This document shows positions 22,922 through 29,757 of a stretch of 40,308 bases of DNA, piece after piece. The notes below the pieces were generated by a model. The model made no database searches. It was not told the DNA's origin and was given only the letters and a program-made list of their open reading frames with translations. The stretch spans positions 1-40,308 of the forward strand of contig NZ_MUBM01000211.1 in NCBI RefSeq assembly GCF_002154505.1. The letters are read 5' to 3'. The stretch's first letter is position 1; the number at the start of each line of letters is the position of its first letter. The position numbers and the translations under genes were made by a program. The stretch is from Streptomyces carpinensis (GTDB lineage: Bacteria > Actinomycetota > Actinomycetes > Streptomycetales > Streptomycetaceae).

Positions 22922-23476
22922 TCAGCTCGCCGCGGCCAGCAGCGGTGTACGGCCCAGGGCCGCCGAGAACTGGTCGACCACCTGGGTCAGCGCCTCGCCG
23001 GCACCGGCGGCGACCGAGAGCGAGCCGTCCTCGTACACGGTGATGTCCTTGTCGAGGGTGAACCAGCCCTGCACGATGTGCGCCGCGCCCATGGAGTTGA
23101 GCACCGGACGCAGGGCGTAGTCGATGGCGAGGACGTGCGCGACGGATCCGCCCGTGGCGAGCGGCAGCACCGTCTTGCCGGTGAGCGCGTACTGCGGCAG
23201 CAGGTCGAGCAGCGCCTTGAGGACACCGGAGTACGACGCCTTGTAGACGGGGGTGCCGACGACGACGCCGTCGGCGCGCGCGAACAGTTCGGTGGCCTCG
23301 ACGATCGCCGGATGCCGGAAGTCCGCGCCGAGCAGGGCCTCGGCGGGGATCGTCCGGACGTCGAGCGGTATCACCTCGTGCCCCTGTGCGAGGAGCCGCT
23401 GGTCGAGGTGGCGCAGCAGGCGGTTGGTGCGGGAGGACACGGAAGGGCTGCCGGAGACGGACAGGACGGTGGCCAT
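22922..23476 (-). CDS. ssuE: NAD(P)H-dependent FMN reductase, SsuE-like
   Basis: A 184-residue flavodoxin-like reductase: VLSVSGSPSVSSRTNRLLRHL is the FMN-phosphate loop, GVVVGTPVYKASYSGVLKALLDLLPQ and GGSVAHVLAIDYALRPVLNSMGA are the diagnostic SsuE/MsuE segments. Such enzymes supply reduced FMN to sulfonate monooxygenases that release sulfite from organosulfonates. No monooxygenase is adjacent, but a leader peptide with Cys-Cys codons and a hairpin lie upstream, which supports control by cysteine supply. ATG at 23476 has CAGGAG with 7-base spacing. Confidence 0.88.
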   Translation of the reverse strand: MATVLSVSGSPSVSSRTNRLLRHLDQRLLAQGHEVIPLDVRTIPAEALLGADFRHPAIVEATELFARADGVVVGTPVYKASYSGVLKALLDLLPQYALTGKTVLPLATGGSVAHVLAIDYALRPVLNSMGAAHIVQGWFTLDKDITVYEDGSLSVAAGAGEALTQVVDQFSAALGRTPLLAAAS

Positions 23477-23556
23477 ACGGAACTCCTGTTGCGGAATGCT
23501 TGCGGTGGTTTTCGGGGACGCCGAATTCCGCACGTGGTTCTCCCCACGCTTTCCCG

Positions 23557-23583
23557 CACGCGAAAACGCCGTGAATTCGCGTG
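23557..23583 (-). promoter_or_regulatory. Attenuator-like hairpin between leader peptide and FMN reductase
   Basis: CACGCGAA (23557-23564) and TTCGCGTG (23576-23583) form an 8-bp stem with an 11-nt loop, about 45 nt after the leader peptide stop and 80 nt before the reductase ATG. Placement fits translation-coupled attenuation, though alternative pairings have not been calculated. Confidence 0.5.
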
Positions 23584-23625
23584 GTACGAGGTGGTGGGGA
23601 AGGAGGCGGCGGATCGGCAGGGGGA

Positions 23626-23709
23626 TCAGACCGCCGGGCAACAGGAGGCGCTGGAGACGCGTGCGAGGTCGACATGGCGTCGCCGCGTGAGGTCCAGTCG
23701 CATCGTCAT
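23626..23709 (-). CDS. Cysteine-codon leader peptide (27 aa)
   Basis: A small frame reads MTMRLDLTRRRHVDLARVSS followed by ASCCPAV. The LTRRRHVDL core and tandem Cys-Cys near the end are the features of the short leader peptides found upstream of sulfur-assimilation genes in actinobacteria; in mycobacteria such leaderless polycysteine frames act as cysteine-responsive attenuators. ATG at 23709 lies 7 nt after a -10 box, so it is probably translated from a leaderless message. Stalling at the Cys codons when cysteine is scarce would alter folding of the downstream RNA (inference). It is followed by the hairpin at 23557-23583 and the SsuE-like gene. Confidence 0.82.
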   Translation of the reverse strand: MTMRLDLTRRRHVDLARVSSASCCPAV

Positions 23710-23716
23710 GCCGCCG

Positions 23717-23746
23717 ATCGTGTCAGCCGCCCCGGACGGCCGTCAA
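23717..23746 (-). promoter_or_regulatory. Promoter of the leader peptide / FMN reductase unit
   Basis: Minus-strand TTGACG (23741-23746), 18-bp spacer, CACGAT (23717-23722), then 7 bp to the ATG. The start point would fall on or near the leader ATG. Confidence 0.6.
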
Positions 23747-23810
23747 GGAAAGGCCGGCCGTTCTCGTACGGGGGGCTGCCGAATTCACGAGGGCGTGACA
23801 GAGAGCCGGA

Positions 23811-24578
23811 TCAGCGGTTCGGCATCAGCCACGGCTCCTGCGGGAGCGGAGTGCCGGTCTCGATCAGGGACTTCAGGTTGGACAGGACCGCCGGCCACCC
23901 ACCGGACACGTCGGCGAGCTCGCGCTCGTCCCTGAGGTCCTCGTGGGTGACGGTGAGTCGGACGATGTCGCCGTGGGGCCGGATGTCGAAGGTGACCCGC
24001 GAGTGGCGTTCCTCCCGGTCCGCGTCCTCGGGCGCGGCCCAGGTGGTCACCAGGCGCGTCGGACGTTCGGCCACCACGACGGTGCCGACCACGTCGGCGA
24101 CGCCGGAACCGTCGGTGCGGACGTGCTCCCAGCGGGAGCCCTGCTTCCAGTCCGAGACGTTGCTGTGGCCCCAGTAGGCGGCGGTCAGGTCGGCGTCCGT
24201 GAGGGCGTCCCACACCGCCTCGGGCGTGCTCTCGATGTAGGTGACGTAGACGTAGGTCGGCTTGTCGGTCATGGCTTCCTCGGCTTTTCGCTTCACGGCG
24301 CCGAGCACGCTCAGGCGCGGGCGCTCGAACTTCTCGATCCACCGCTCCTGCATCTCGTGGAGCGGGACCGGATTGAGGTAGTGCAGCTTCTCCCGTCCCC
24401 GCCGCACCGTGCTCACCAGGTTGGCGGCCTCCAGGACGGCGAGGTGCTGGGTCACCGACTGGCGTGTCATGTCGATGCGCGCACACAGCTCCGCGAGCGT
24501 CTGACCGTTGTCCTCGCGCAGCCGGTCCAGCAGCCGTCTGCGGGTCTCGTCGGCGAGTGCCTTGAAGACCCTGTCCAT
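23811..24578 (-). CDS. Fused ArsR regulator - SRPBCC protein
   Basis: A 255-residue two-domain protein. Residues 1-95 are an ArsR winged helix (MDRVFKALADETRRRLLDRLREDNGQTLAELCARIDMTRQSVTQHLAVLEAANLVSTVRRGREKLHYLN) and residues 105-250 an AHA1-type SRPBCC domain (YVYVTYIESTPEAVWDALTDADLTAAYWGHSNVSDW). It is the single-chain form of the pair encoded separately at 21325-22358. Such fusions are expected to sense a small ligand with the SRPBCC domain and regulate their own gene. ATG at 24578 is the natural family start; a second in-frame ATG lies at 24632. A strong dyad overlaps the upstream region. Confidence 0.88.
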   Translation of the reverse strand: MDRVFKALADETRRRLLDRLREDNGQTLAELCARIDMTRQSVTQHLAVLEAANLVSTVRRGREKLHYLNPVPLHEMQERWIEKFERPRLSVLGAVKRKAEEAMTDKPTYVYVTYIESTPEAVWDALTDADLTAAYWGHSNVSDWKQGSRWEHVRTDGSGVADVVGTVVVAERPTRLVTTWAAPEDADREERHSRVTFDIRPHGDIVRLTVTHEDLRDERELADVSGGWPAVLSNLKSLIETGTPLPQEPWLMPNR

Positions 24579-24612
24579 TACCGAGTCGCTGCCACCTTGC
24601 ACACTGAAAGTT

Positions 24613-24632
24613 ATGCAGGTAATTGCTTGCAT
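24613..24632. promoter_or_regulatory. Operator-like dyad upstream of the ArsR-SRPBCC gene
   Basis: The 20-bp sequence ATGCAGGTAATTGCTTGCAT is self-complementary at 16 of 20 positions, with perfect ATGCA/TGCAT arms and an AATT centre. It lies 35 bp upstream of the ATG at 24578, the expected place for an autoregulatory site. Confidence 0.65.
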
Positions 24633-24744
24633 GTCAAGGCCGAGCCGGACGCGCCGCGATGCGGGCGCGGTGGTCGAGCCCGACCTGAGCACACGACGGT
24701 GGGCCCGCCGGGCAGCACTCCCGGTCGGGCCCACCGGGCCGGCG

Positions 24745-26196
24745 TCAGCTGACGGTGAGTGCCGTGTCGTCGACGACGAACGACGTCTGGAGGGTGGAGC
24801 CCTCGGTGCCGGTGAACTTGATCGTCACCGTCTGGCCCGCGTAGCCGGCCAGGTCGAAGCCGCGCTGCGTGTAGCCGCTCTGGGCGTTGAGGTTGGAGTA
24901 CGTGGCGAGGGTCGACAGCACGGTGCCACTGCCGTTGAGGACCTGGACCTTGAGGGTGTCGTAGGCCGTCGAGGTGGTCGTCTCGGCCGTGTCCACGTGG
25001 AGGTAGAAGTTCAGCGCGGCCGTCGTGCACCCGGAGGGGATGGTGACGGTCTGGGCGAGGGTGTCGGTGTGGGCGGCACCGTAGCCGTCCAGCCAGGCCT
25101 TGTAGGAGCCGGTGCGCGCCGCCTCGCCGGAGTCGTTGGTGATCACGCCGCTGCTGGCGCTCCAGACGGTGTTGCCGGACTCGAAGCCGCCGTTGCCCAG
25201 CAGCTGGGCGGCGGTGCAGGAGCCGGTTCCTCCGCCCCCGCCGCTGCCGGTGCCCGAACCAGCCAGCCAGGCGGTGGCGTTGAGGGCGAGGGCCGCGTTG
25301 GTGGCGCTGGAGTCGTGCCAGCCGTCGTAGAGCGTGTTGCCGGACTGGCCGGTGCCGTCGTCGATGGGCGAGCTGTCGCCCCAGTAGGCGACGCGGCCGC
25401 TGCCGAAGGTGCTGGTGACGAAGAAGGCACCGGTGTTGCCGGAGTACCCGCTGCGGTACAGCAGGCCCTTGACGGAGGAGTTGTCCGACGGCTTGAGGGT
25501 GGCCGTGGTGCCGTTGGCGATCAGGCTCTTGGTGACGGTGCCGAACGAGCCGTGCAGCACCGGGTCGGTGGAGTCGCTGATCGCGGCCGGGTTGCCGGAG
25601 GCGATGTTGAGCGAGTCGATGGAGAAGCCGAACGGATCGGTGGAGTCGACGCTGTTGTTGCTCATCAGGTCGTTCAGGATCTGCACCGAGTCCTTGCCGT
25701 CGTTGTTCCGGTCGGAGCCGGTGTGGTCGGAGATCATGAACAGGCCGCCGCCGTTCTTGACGAAGTTCATGATCGCCGTCTTCTCCGCGCTGGTGAACAG
25801 GGTGTTGGGTTCGGGCAGCACCAGCGTGTCGAAGTTGGACAGGTCGGTCGACGACGAGCCGCCGTAGGAGAGGCTCGACCCGGACGGGAGCGTCTTGAGG
25901 CTGTAGCCGCCGGTCTTCTGCAGGGCCACACCCCAGGAGGACAGGGCTCCGGTCCAGTCCGTCTCGGCGGAGGGGGAGGGGTTCTGGCCGAGGGGGTCGG
26001 GCTGGCTGGTGGAGATGATCCAGTCGGCGTTGCCCGCCGTCTCGGCATGGGCGTTGTCGAACAGGACGCGGTGGGCGGTGGCCGCGTGGGCGGGGGTGGC
26101 GCTGGTGGAGACCTGCAGGGCCGCCGAGGCGACGAGCAGTCCGAGTCCGGCCAGGCCGGTGGTGAGCCTGCGGCGGAATCTTCTGGGTCCGGGCAT
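24745..26196 (-). CDS. Secreted protein with GATase/ThuA-like domain and C-terminal beta-rich domain
   Basis: A 483-residue exported protein. A Sec signal peptide spans residues 1-39 (RRRLTTGLAGLGLLVASAALQV, cleavage near AHA/A). Residues 45-340 look like a glutamine-amidotransferase-like or DUF4350/ThuA-type fold (FDTLVLPEPNTLFTSAEKTAIMNFVKNGGGLFMISDHTG; FGSGRVAYWGDSSPIDDG). A Gly/Ser linker (SGTGSGGGGGTGS) leads to a domain of about 150 residues (LLGNGGFESGNTVWSASS ... SFVVDDTALTVS) that recurs at the C-terminus of Streptomyces secreted hydrolases and probably binds carbohydrate or cell-wall material. The substrate is unknown. ATG with GGAGG eight bases upstream. Confidence 0.78.
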   Translation of the reverse strand: MPGPRRFRRRLTTGLAGLGLLVASAALQVSTSATPAHAATAHRVLFDNAHAETAGNADWIISTSQPDPLGQNPSPSAETDWTGALSSWGVALQKTGGYSLKTLPSGSSLSYGGSSSTDLSNFDTLVLPEPNTLFTSAEKTAIMNFVKNGGGLFMISDHTGSDRNNDGKDSVQILNDLMSNNSVDSTDPFGFSIDSLNIASGNPAAISDSTDPVLHGSFGTVTKSLIANGTTATLKPSDNSSVKGLLYRSGYSGNTGAFFVTSTFGSGRVAYWGDSSPIDDGTGQSGNTLYDGWHDSSATNAALALNATAWLAGSGTGSGGGGGTGSCTAAQLLGNGGFESGNTVWSASSGVITNDSGEAARTGSYKAWLDGYGAAHTDTLAQTVTIPSGCTTAALNFYLHVDTAETTTSTAYDTLKVQVLNGSGTVLSTLATYSNLNAQSGYTQRGFDLAGYAGQTVTIKFTGTEGSTLQTSFVVDDTALTVS

Positions 26197-26408
26197 CCGA
26201 CGAACCTCCGAGTGGGGTGAAGGGATGGTGCGGGCGCCGAGTCTGCGCGCGTAGATCGGATCGAGCGTTCTACACGCGTCACGCGATTGAAAGGTACATG
26301 GCATGACCGGACGGTGAACAGAACTCCGCGACAACAACCCGGACGGAGTGCATCCGGTCACAGGGGGCATCCGAAGGTCGCGAGGGACAACGAGGAAGAG
26401 GGGCGAAG

Positions 26409-26675
26409 ATGGAGATCAGCGGCATCATCAGTGCCATCGTCATCGGCATCGTCATCGGTGTACTGGGGCGGCTCGTCGTCCCCGGCCGTCAGCACATCGG
26501 CATTCTCTGGACGATCCTCATCGGCATCGTGGCCGCACTGGTCGGCGCGGCGATCGCGGGCGCGTTCGGCGTGGCCGACACCAAGGGCGTCGACTGGATC
26601 GAGTGGCTCATCCAGATAGCGCTCGCAGCGGTGGGCGTCGCCGCGCTGGACCGGGCGAAGACGGTGCAGCGCTGA
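26409..26675 (+). CDS. GlsB/YeaQ/YmgE family stress-response membrane protein
   Basis: An 88-residue protein with three hydrophobic segments (IISAIVIGIVIGVLGRLVVPG, ILWTILIGIVAALVGAAIAGAFG, LIQIALAAVGVAALD). The G.LGRL..PG turn and GxxxAxxG helices define the transglycosylase-associated/GlsB family. Located in the cell membrane; role in stress response is known only by association. ATG with GAGGGG upstream. It is divergent from the large secreted protein; the 212 bp between hold no further signal that I can support. Confidence 0.9.
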   Translation: MEISGIISAIVIGIVIGVLGRLVVPGRQHIGILWTILIGIVAALVGAAIAGAFGVADTKGVDWIEWLIQIALAAVGVAALDRAKTVQR

Positions 26676-26714
26676 CGCCGGCCGGGGTCGGCGCGCCCGC
26701 CCCCACCGCGGCCG

Positions 26715-26960
26715 TCAACGGCTCGCGAGCCACTTCCCGTACCGGGCAAGGTGGTGTCGATCGTCTCGACGAGCGGGATCGGGGCCGCGCCGAAGGCCCG
26801 CTCGAACGCGGAGGGGTCCATGACCTGGGGCTCCGTGTGCTGATAGCACATCTCGGCGTACTCGCCCATGAACCGCTCGTCGAACGGACCGAAGGGGCGG
26901 GCCTCGGGCAGGACCATGGCATGGGCCACGAGGGCGCCACGCTGCCGGACGCGCAGATCG
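26715..26960 (-). pseudogene. Remnant of an NAD-dependent epimerase C-terminus with frameshift
   Basis: Minus-strand coding traces read EARPFGPFDERFMGEYAEMC, then YQHTEPQVMDPSAFERAFG and PIPLVETIDTTL, the C-terminal pattern of extended SDR epimerases. After TTL the frame must shift by one base near 26752 to continue LARYGKWLASR and reach a TGA at 26715-26717. Upstream the frame loses the family and runs into low-complexity Pro/Glu/Arg sequence; the NAD-binding half is missing. So only the last 80 or so codons remain. The rest of the gap up to 27175 contains only a low-complexity TTCCGG-rich stretch (about 27040-27090). Confidence 0.65.
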
Positions 26961-27175
26961 ACACGCTGGCGGACGCGTTCGCCCTGGAGCCCTGGGCGGA
27001 CCGCGACCGAGGGCGAGCGAAGTCGTCTCCGCCCCGGCGCCGGTTCTGATTCCGGTTCGCGTTCCGGTTCCGGCTGGAGCCGTGGTCGCGGCCGGGGCTC
27101 CGGTCGTGGTCGTACGGCGTCCTGGTGGTCAGCCGGACGAAGCCCGGGCGGGCGGTTGCCCACCGGTCGGCAAAG

Positions 27176-28030
27176 TCAGCCCAGTTCCAGGGTGGTGACT
27201 CCGAAGACCCGCGTGCGTGCGTACGGCCGTACCGGTCCCGTGTACATGCGGGCGGTTTCGAAGGCCGGGGCGAGGCCGGCCTCCTCGGCCAGGGCGATGC
27301 CCGCCGCGTTGGTCTCGGGCACGTCCAGGGCGACCTCGCGGCCCTCGGCGTCGGCGGTCAGCGCGGTGAACAGGGCCCGTGCGTCCTCGGGGGTGTCGGC
27401 GAACAGCGGTCCGATGCGCAGACTGTCGCGGGCCGGGCGCAGGACGCCGTACCCGGTGACGCGGTCGCCGGCGCGGCGGACCAGGGCGCGGTGTCCCGGC
27501 GTGGTCAGCCAGTGGGCGACGAAGCGCGGGCGCTCGGCCGGGTGGCAGGCGGTGTCGTAGTCGGTGACGGCCACGAGGTCAGCGGGGCCGACCGGCCGGA
27601 CGTCGGCCGGCGGGCGGGCGGCGGGTGCCGGACCGGTGAACCGGACGGTGCGGTAGGCGGCCTCGAAGCCCGACTGCCGGTAGTTGTCCTGCTGGGCGAC
27701 GACGCCGTCCAGGCCGATCGTGCGGTCTTCCGCGTGCGCCAGGGCGGTCTTCCACGTGGTCAGGCCGTGGCCGCGCCCGCGCAGGTCGGGGCGGACGAGG
27801 TAGCAGCCCAGGAAGGCGTAGTCGGGACCGTGGTTCACCACCGAGATCGCGGAGACGGGCTCGCCGTCGATCCGGCCCAGGAAGAAGCCGTCGGGGTCCT
27901 GGGCGAAGAAGGCCGGGCCGTCGGACAGCCCCGGGTTCCAGCCCTCGTCCGCCGCCCACCCGCAGATCACGGGCCAGTCCTCGAGGGTGGCCCGGGTGAC
28001 GACGAGGTCCTCGTGGGCGGTCAGGGCCAT
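27176..28030 (-). CDS. GNAT acetyltransferase with YitH-type C-terminal domain
   Basis: A 284-residue protein. Residues 8-140 are a GNAT domain (VVTRATLEDWPVICGWAADEGWNPGLSDGP; acetyl-CoA loop LVRPDLRGRGHGLTTWKTAL). Residues 150-284 resemble the YitH/HolE-like second acetyltransferase domain (VTDYDTACHPAERPRFVAHW ... GPLFADTPEDARALFTAL). The acceptor is unknown. ATG at 28030 has CGGAG eight bases upstream. It is divergent from a second GNAT gene. Confidence 0.88.
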   Translation of the reverse strand: MALTAHEDLVVTRATLEDWPVICGWAADEGWNPGLSDGPAFFAQDPDGFFLGRIDGEPVSAISVVNHGPDYAFLGCYLVRPDLRGRGHGLTTWKTALAHAEDRTIGLDGVVAQQDNYRQSGFEAAYRTVRFTGPAPAARPPADVRPVGPADLVAVTDYDTACHPAERPRFVAHWLTTPGHRALVRRAGDRVTGYGVLRPARDSLRIGPLFADTPEDARALFTALTADAEGREVALDVPETNAAGIALAEEAGLAPAFETARMYTGPVRPYARTRVFGVTTLELG

Positions 28031-28172
28031 GGATGCGCTCCGATTCCGTGGGGCGGGTGCGCGCAGCATCCTTCCGGATCACAGGCGGGCGCGCCACGGC
28101 TGGATCAAGCCGTGCCGTGACGGCCGACCGACCGCTTCCGCACGGCGTTCGTGCCCTTTAGGGTGGCGGTTC

Positions 28173-28691
28173 ATGACCTCGGCCGACATCAGCCTCCGCC
28201 CGGTGGGCGAGGCGGACCTGCCCGTCCTGGATCGCTTCCTGCACGACCCCCAGGCCGCGTCGCCGTTCCAGTGGTACGGCTGGCGGGATCCGGGCCGCTG
28301 GCGCCGGCAATGGGCCGAGAACGGCCTGCTCGGCGAGGACGTCGGGCACCTGATGGTGGTGCGGGGCGCGGAGCGGCTGGGGTTCGTCGCCTGGCGGAGG
28401 ATCACTCCGGCGCCGGCCTCGTACTACTGGAACATGGGCATCGCGCTGCTGCCGGCGGCCCGCGGGAAGGGTGCCGGGACCGAGGCGCAGCGGCAACTCG
28501 TGCGGTACCTCTTCGCGCACAGCACCGTGATGCGGATCGAGGCGGACACCGAGGCCGACAACCTCGCGGAGCAACGGTCCCTGGAGAAGGCGGGGTTCAC
28601 GAGGGAGGGTGTCCTGCGCAGCGTCTCCTTCCGGGACGGGCTCTGGCGGGACGGGGTGCGGTACAGCATTCTGCGCGGCGACCTGGGCTGA
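28173..28691 (+). CDS. RimJ/RimL-type GNAT acetyltransferase
   Basis: A 172-residue protein: ISLRPVGEADLPVLDRFLHDP start, WNMGIALLPAARGKGAGTEAQRQLVRYLF as the acetyl-CoA binding loop, and ADNLAEQRSLEKAGFTREGVLRSVSFRDGLWRDGVRYSIL as the C-terminal half, typical of the Acetyltransf_3 (RimJ/RimL) group that acetylates N-termini, amino acids or aminoglycosides. Target unknown. TAGGGT (28159-28164) lies eight bases before the ATG with no ribosome site, so a leaderless start is likely. Ends 108 bp before the convergent chaplin gene. Confidence 0.88.
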   Translation: MTSADISLRPVGEADLPVLDRFLHDPQAASPFQWYGWRDPGRWRRQWAENGLLGEDVGHLMVVRGAERLGFVAWRRITPAPASYYWNMGIALLPAARGKGAGTEAQRQLVRYLFAHSTVMRIEADTEADNLAEQRSLEKAGFTREGVLRSVSFRDGLWRDGVRYSILRGDLG

Positions 28692-28799
28692 GGCCGCGCC
28701 GCTCACGGACCGGGCACGGTCCGGTGGCGGAGGGCCCCACCCGCACGGTCCGGTGCCGGCGGGGCCCTCCCCCGTCGAACGGTCGAACGGGCGGGCGCC

Positions 28800-29495
28800 T
28801 CAGCGGGTCGTCCCGGGCCGGTAGCGCCGGTAGAGGACGGCTCCGCCGAGCAGCAGCGCCGCGCTCAGGGCGGCTGCGGGCAGAGTCTGGTCGGTGCCGG
28901 TGTGGGCGAGGGACGCCTCGGTCATGGGCGCGGTCACGGGGTGCGGCAGCGGCTTCGGCGCCGGGTGCGGCTTCGACCGCGCGGGCGGTGCGACCGGCGT
29001 CGGAGCGGGCTCGGCGGGGCGGTCGACGGAGGTGTTCGTGGAGGTGTTGCCGACGGCCGGGTTGCCGACGCCGGCCACGTTCACGGAGTTGCCGCTGACG
29101 TTGACCGGGATGTGCACCGGGAGCTGAATGGTGTTGCCGGAGGCCACGCCGGGCGAATCCTTTCCGTCGGCCCGTGCCGTCGCTCCGCCGCCGGACGACG
29201 TCCGATCCCTCCCGGCGGACGGCGCCCCATCCCTCCCGGCGGACGCGTTGGCGCAGCCGTTGCCCGCCGCGGGGTTGAGGAGTCCCACCACGCTCACCGT
29301 GTTGCCGCACACGTTCACCGGAACGTGCACCGGGAGCTGAATGGTGTTGCCTGAGATCAACCCGGGCGAGCCGACCGCCGCGCCGTCCGCCATCGCGCCG
29401 CCGTCCGCGGCGAACGCGGCGGACACCGGCACCGTCATCGCCATCGCGCCGGAGGCGGCAACGGCGATCACCCCGTTTCGGGTAACCCGTTTCAT
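28800..29495 (-). CDS. Long chaplin with two chaplin domains and a LAXTG sortase signal
   Basis: A 231-residue cell-surface protein. Signal peptide 1-29 (cleaved near AFA/A). Chaplin domain 1 is residues 43-83 (SPGLISGNTIQLPVHVPVNV, with Cys63 and Cys81), domain 2 is residues 114-154 (SPGVASGNTIQLPVHIPVNV) and lacks both cysteines. A Pro/Lys-rich wall spanner (160-190) leads to LAHTG (196-200), a hydrophobic helix and an RRYRPG basic tail, the class E sortase signal. Long chaplins anchor the hydrophobic amyloid layer of aerial hyphae and spores. ATG at 29495 with AGGA close upstream. Confidence 0.93.
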   Translation of the reverse strand: MKRVTRNGVIAVAASGAMAMTVPVSAAFAADGGAMADGAAVGSPGLISGNTIQLPVHVPVNVCGNTVSVVGLLNPAAGNGCANASAGRDGAPSAGRDRTSSGGGATARADGKDSPGVASGNTIQLPVHIPVNVSGNSVNVAGVGNPAVGNTSTNTSVDRPAEPAPTPVAPPARSKPHPAPKPLPHPVTAPMTEASLAHTGTDQTLPAAALSAALLLGGAVLYRRYRPGTTR

Positions 29496-29757
29496 AGATC
29501 CTGTGCCTTCCAGACAAGGGTCGCGGGCGCTCGCCCGCGCTGGGTAAAACGCTGGGGAACGATCCGAGTTATGGCTCATCGGCCTTTCACCCCAACGAGC
29601 GGCCCGTTTTTCGAACGGCACACGGAAGCTCGCACGGGCGACTGGGCGGGGGGCGGGTCACGCCCGCCTCGGCGCCGAGAGGCGCGCCCCATGGGGGCCG
29701 CTTATGGTGATCGAGGGCGTTGTCCCGGTCCGCGGCGGAGCACCCTTGGAGGCATCG

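Noticed and set aside
24745..26220. Long plus-strand frame opposite the secreted protein
   Set aside because: Valine/glycine-rich antisense translation with no domain signature; the minus strand has a signal peptide and ribosome site.
27040..27090. TTCCGG-rich stretch as a CRISPR or satellite array
   Set aside because: Units are only 6-7 bp and imperfect, with no spacers; it is simple low-complexity sequence beside the epimerase remnant.
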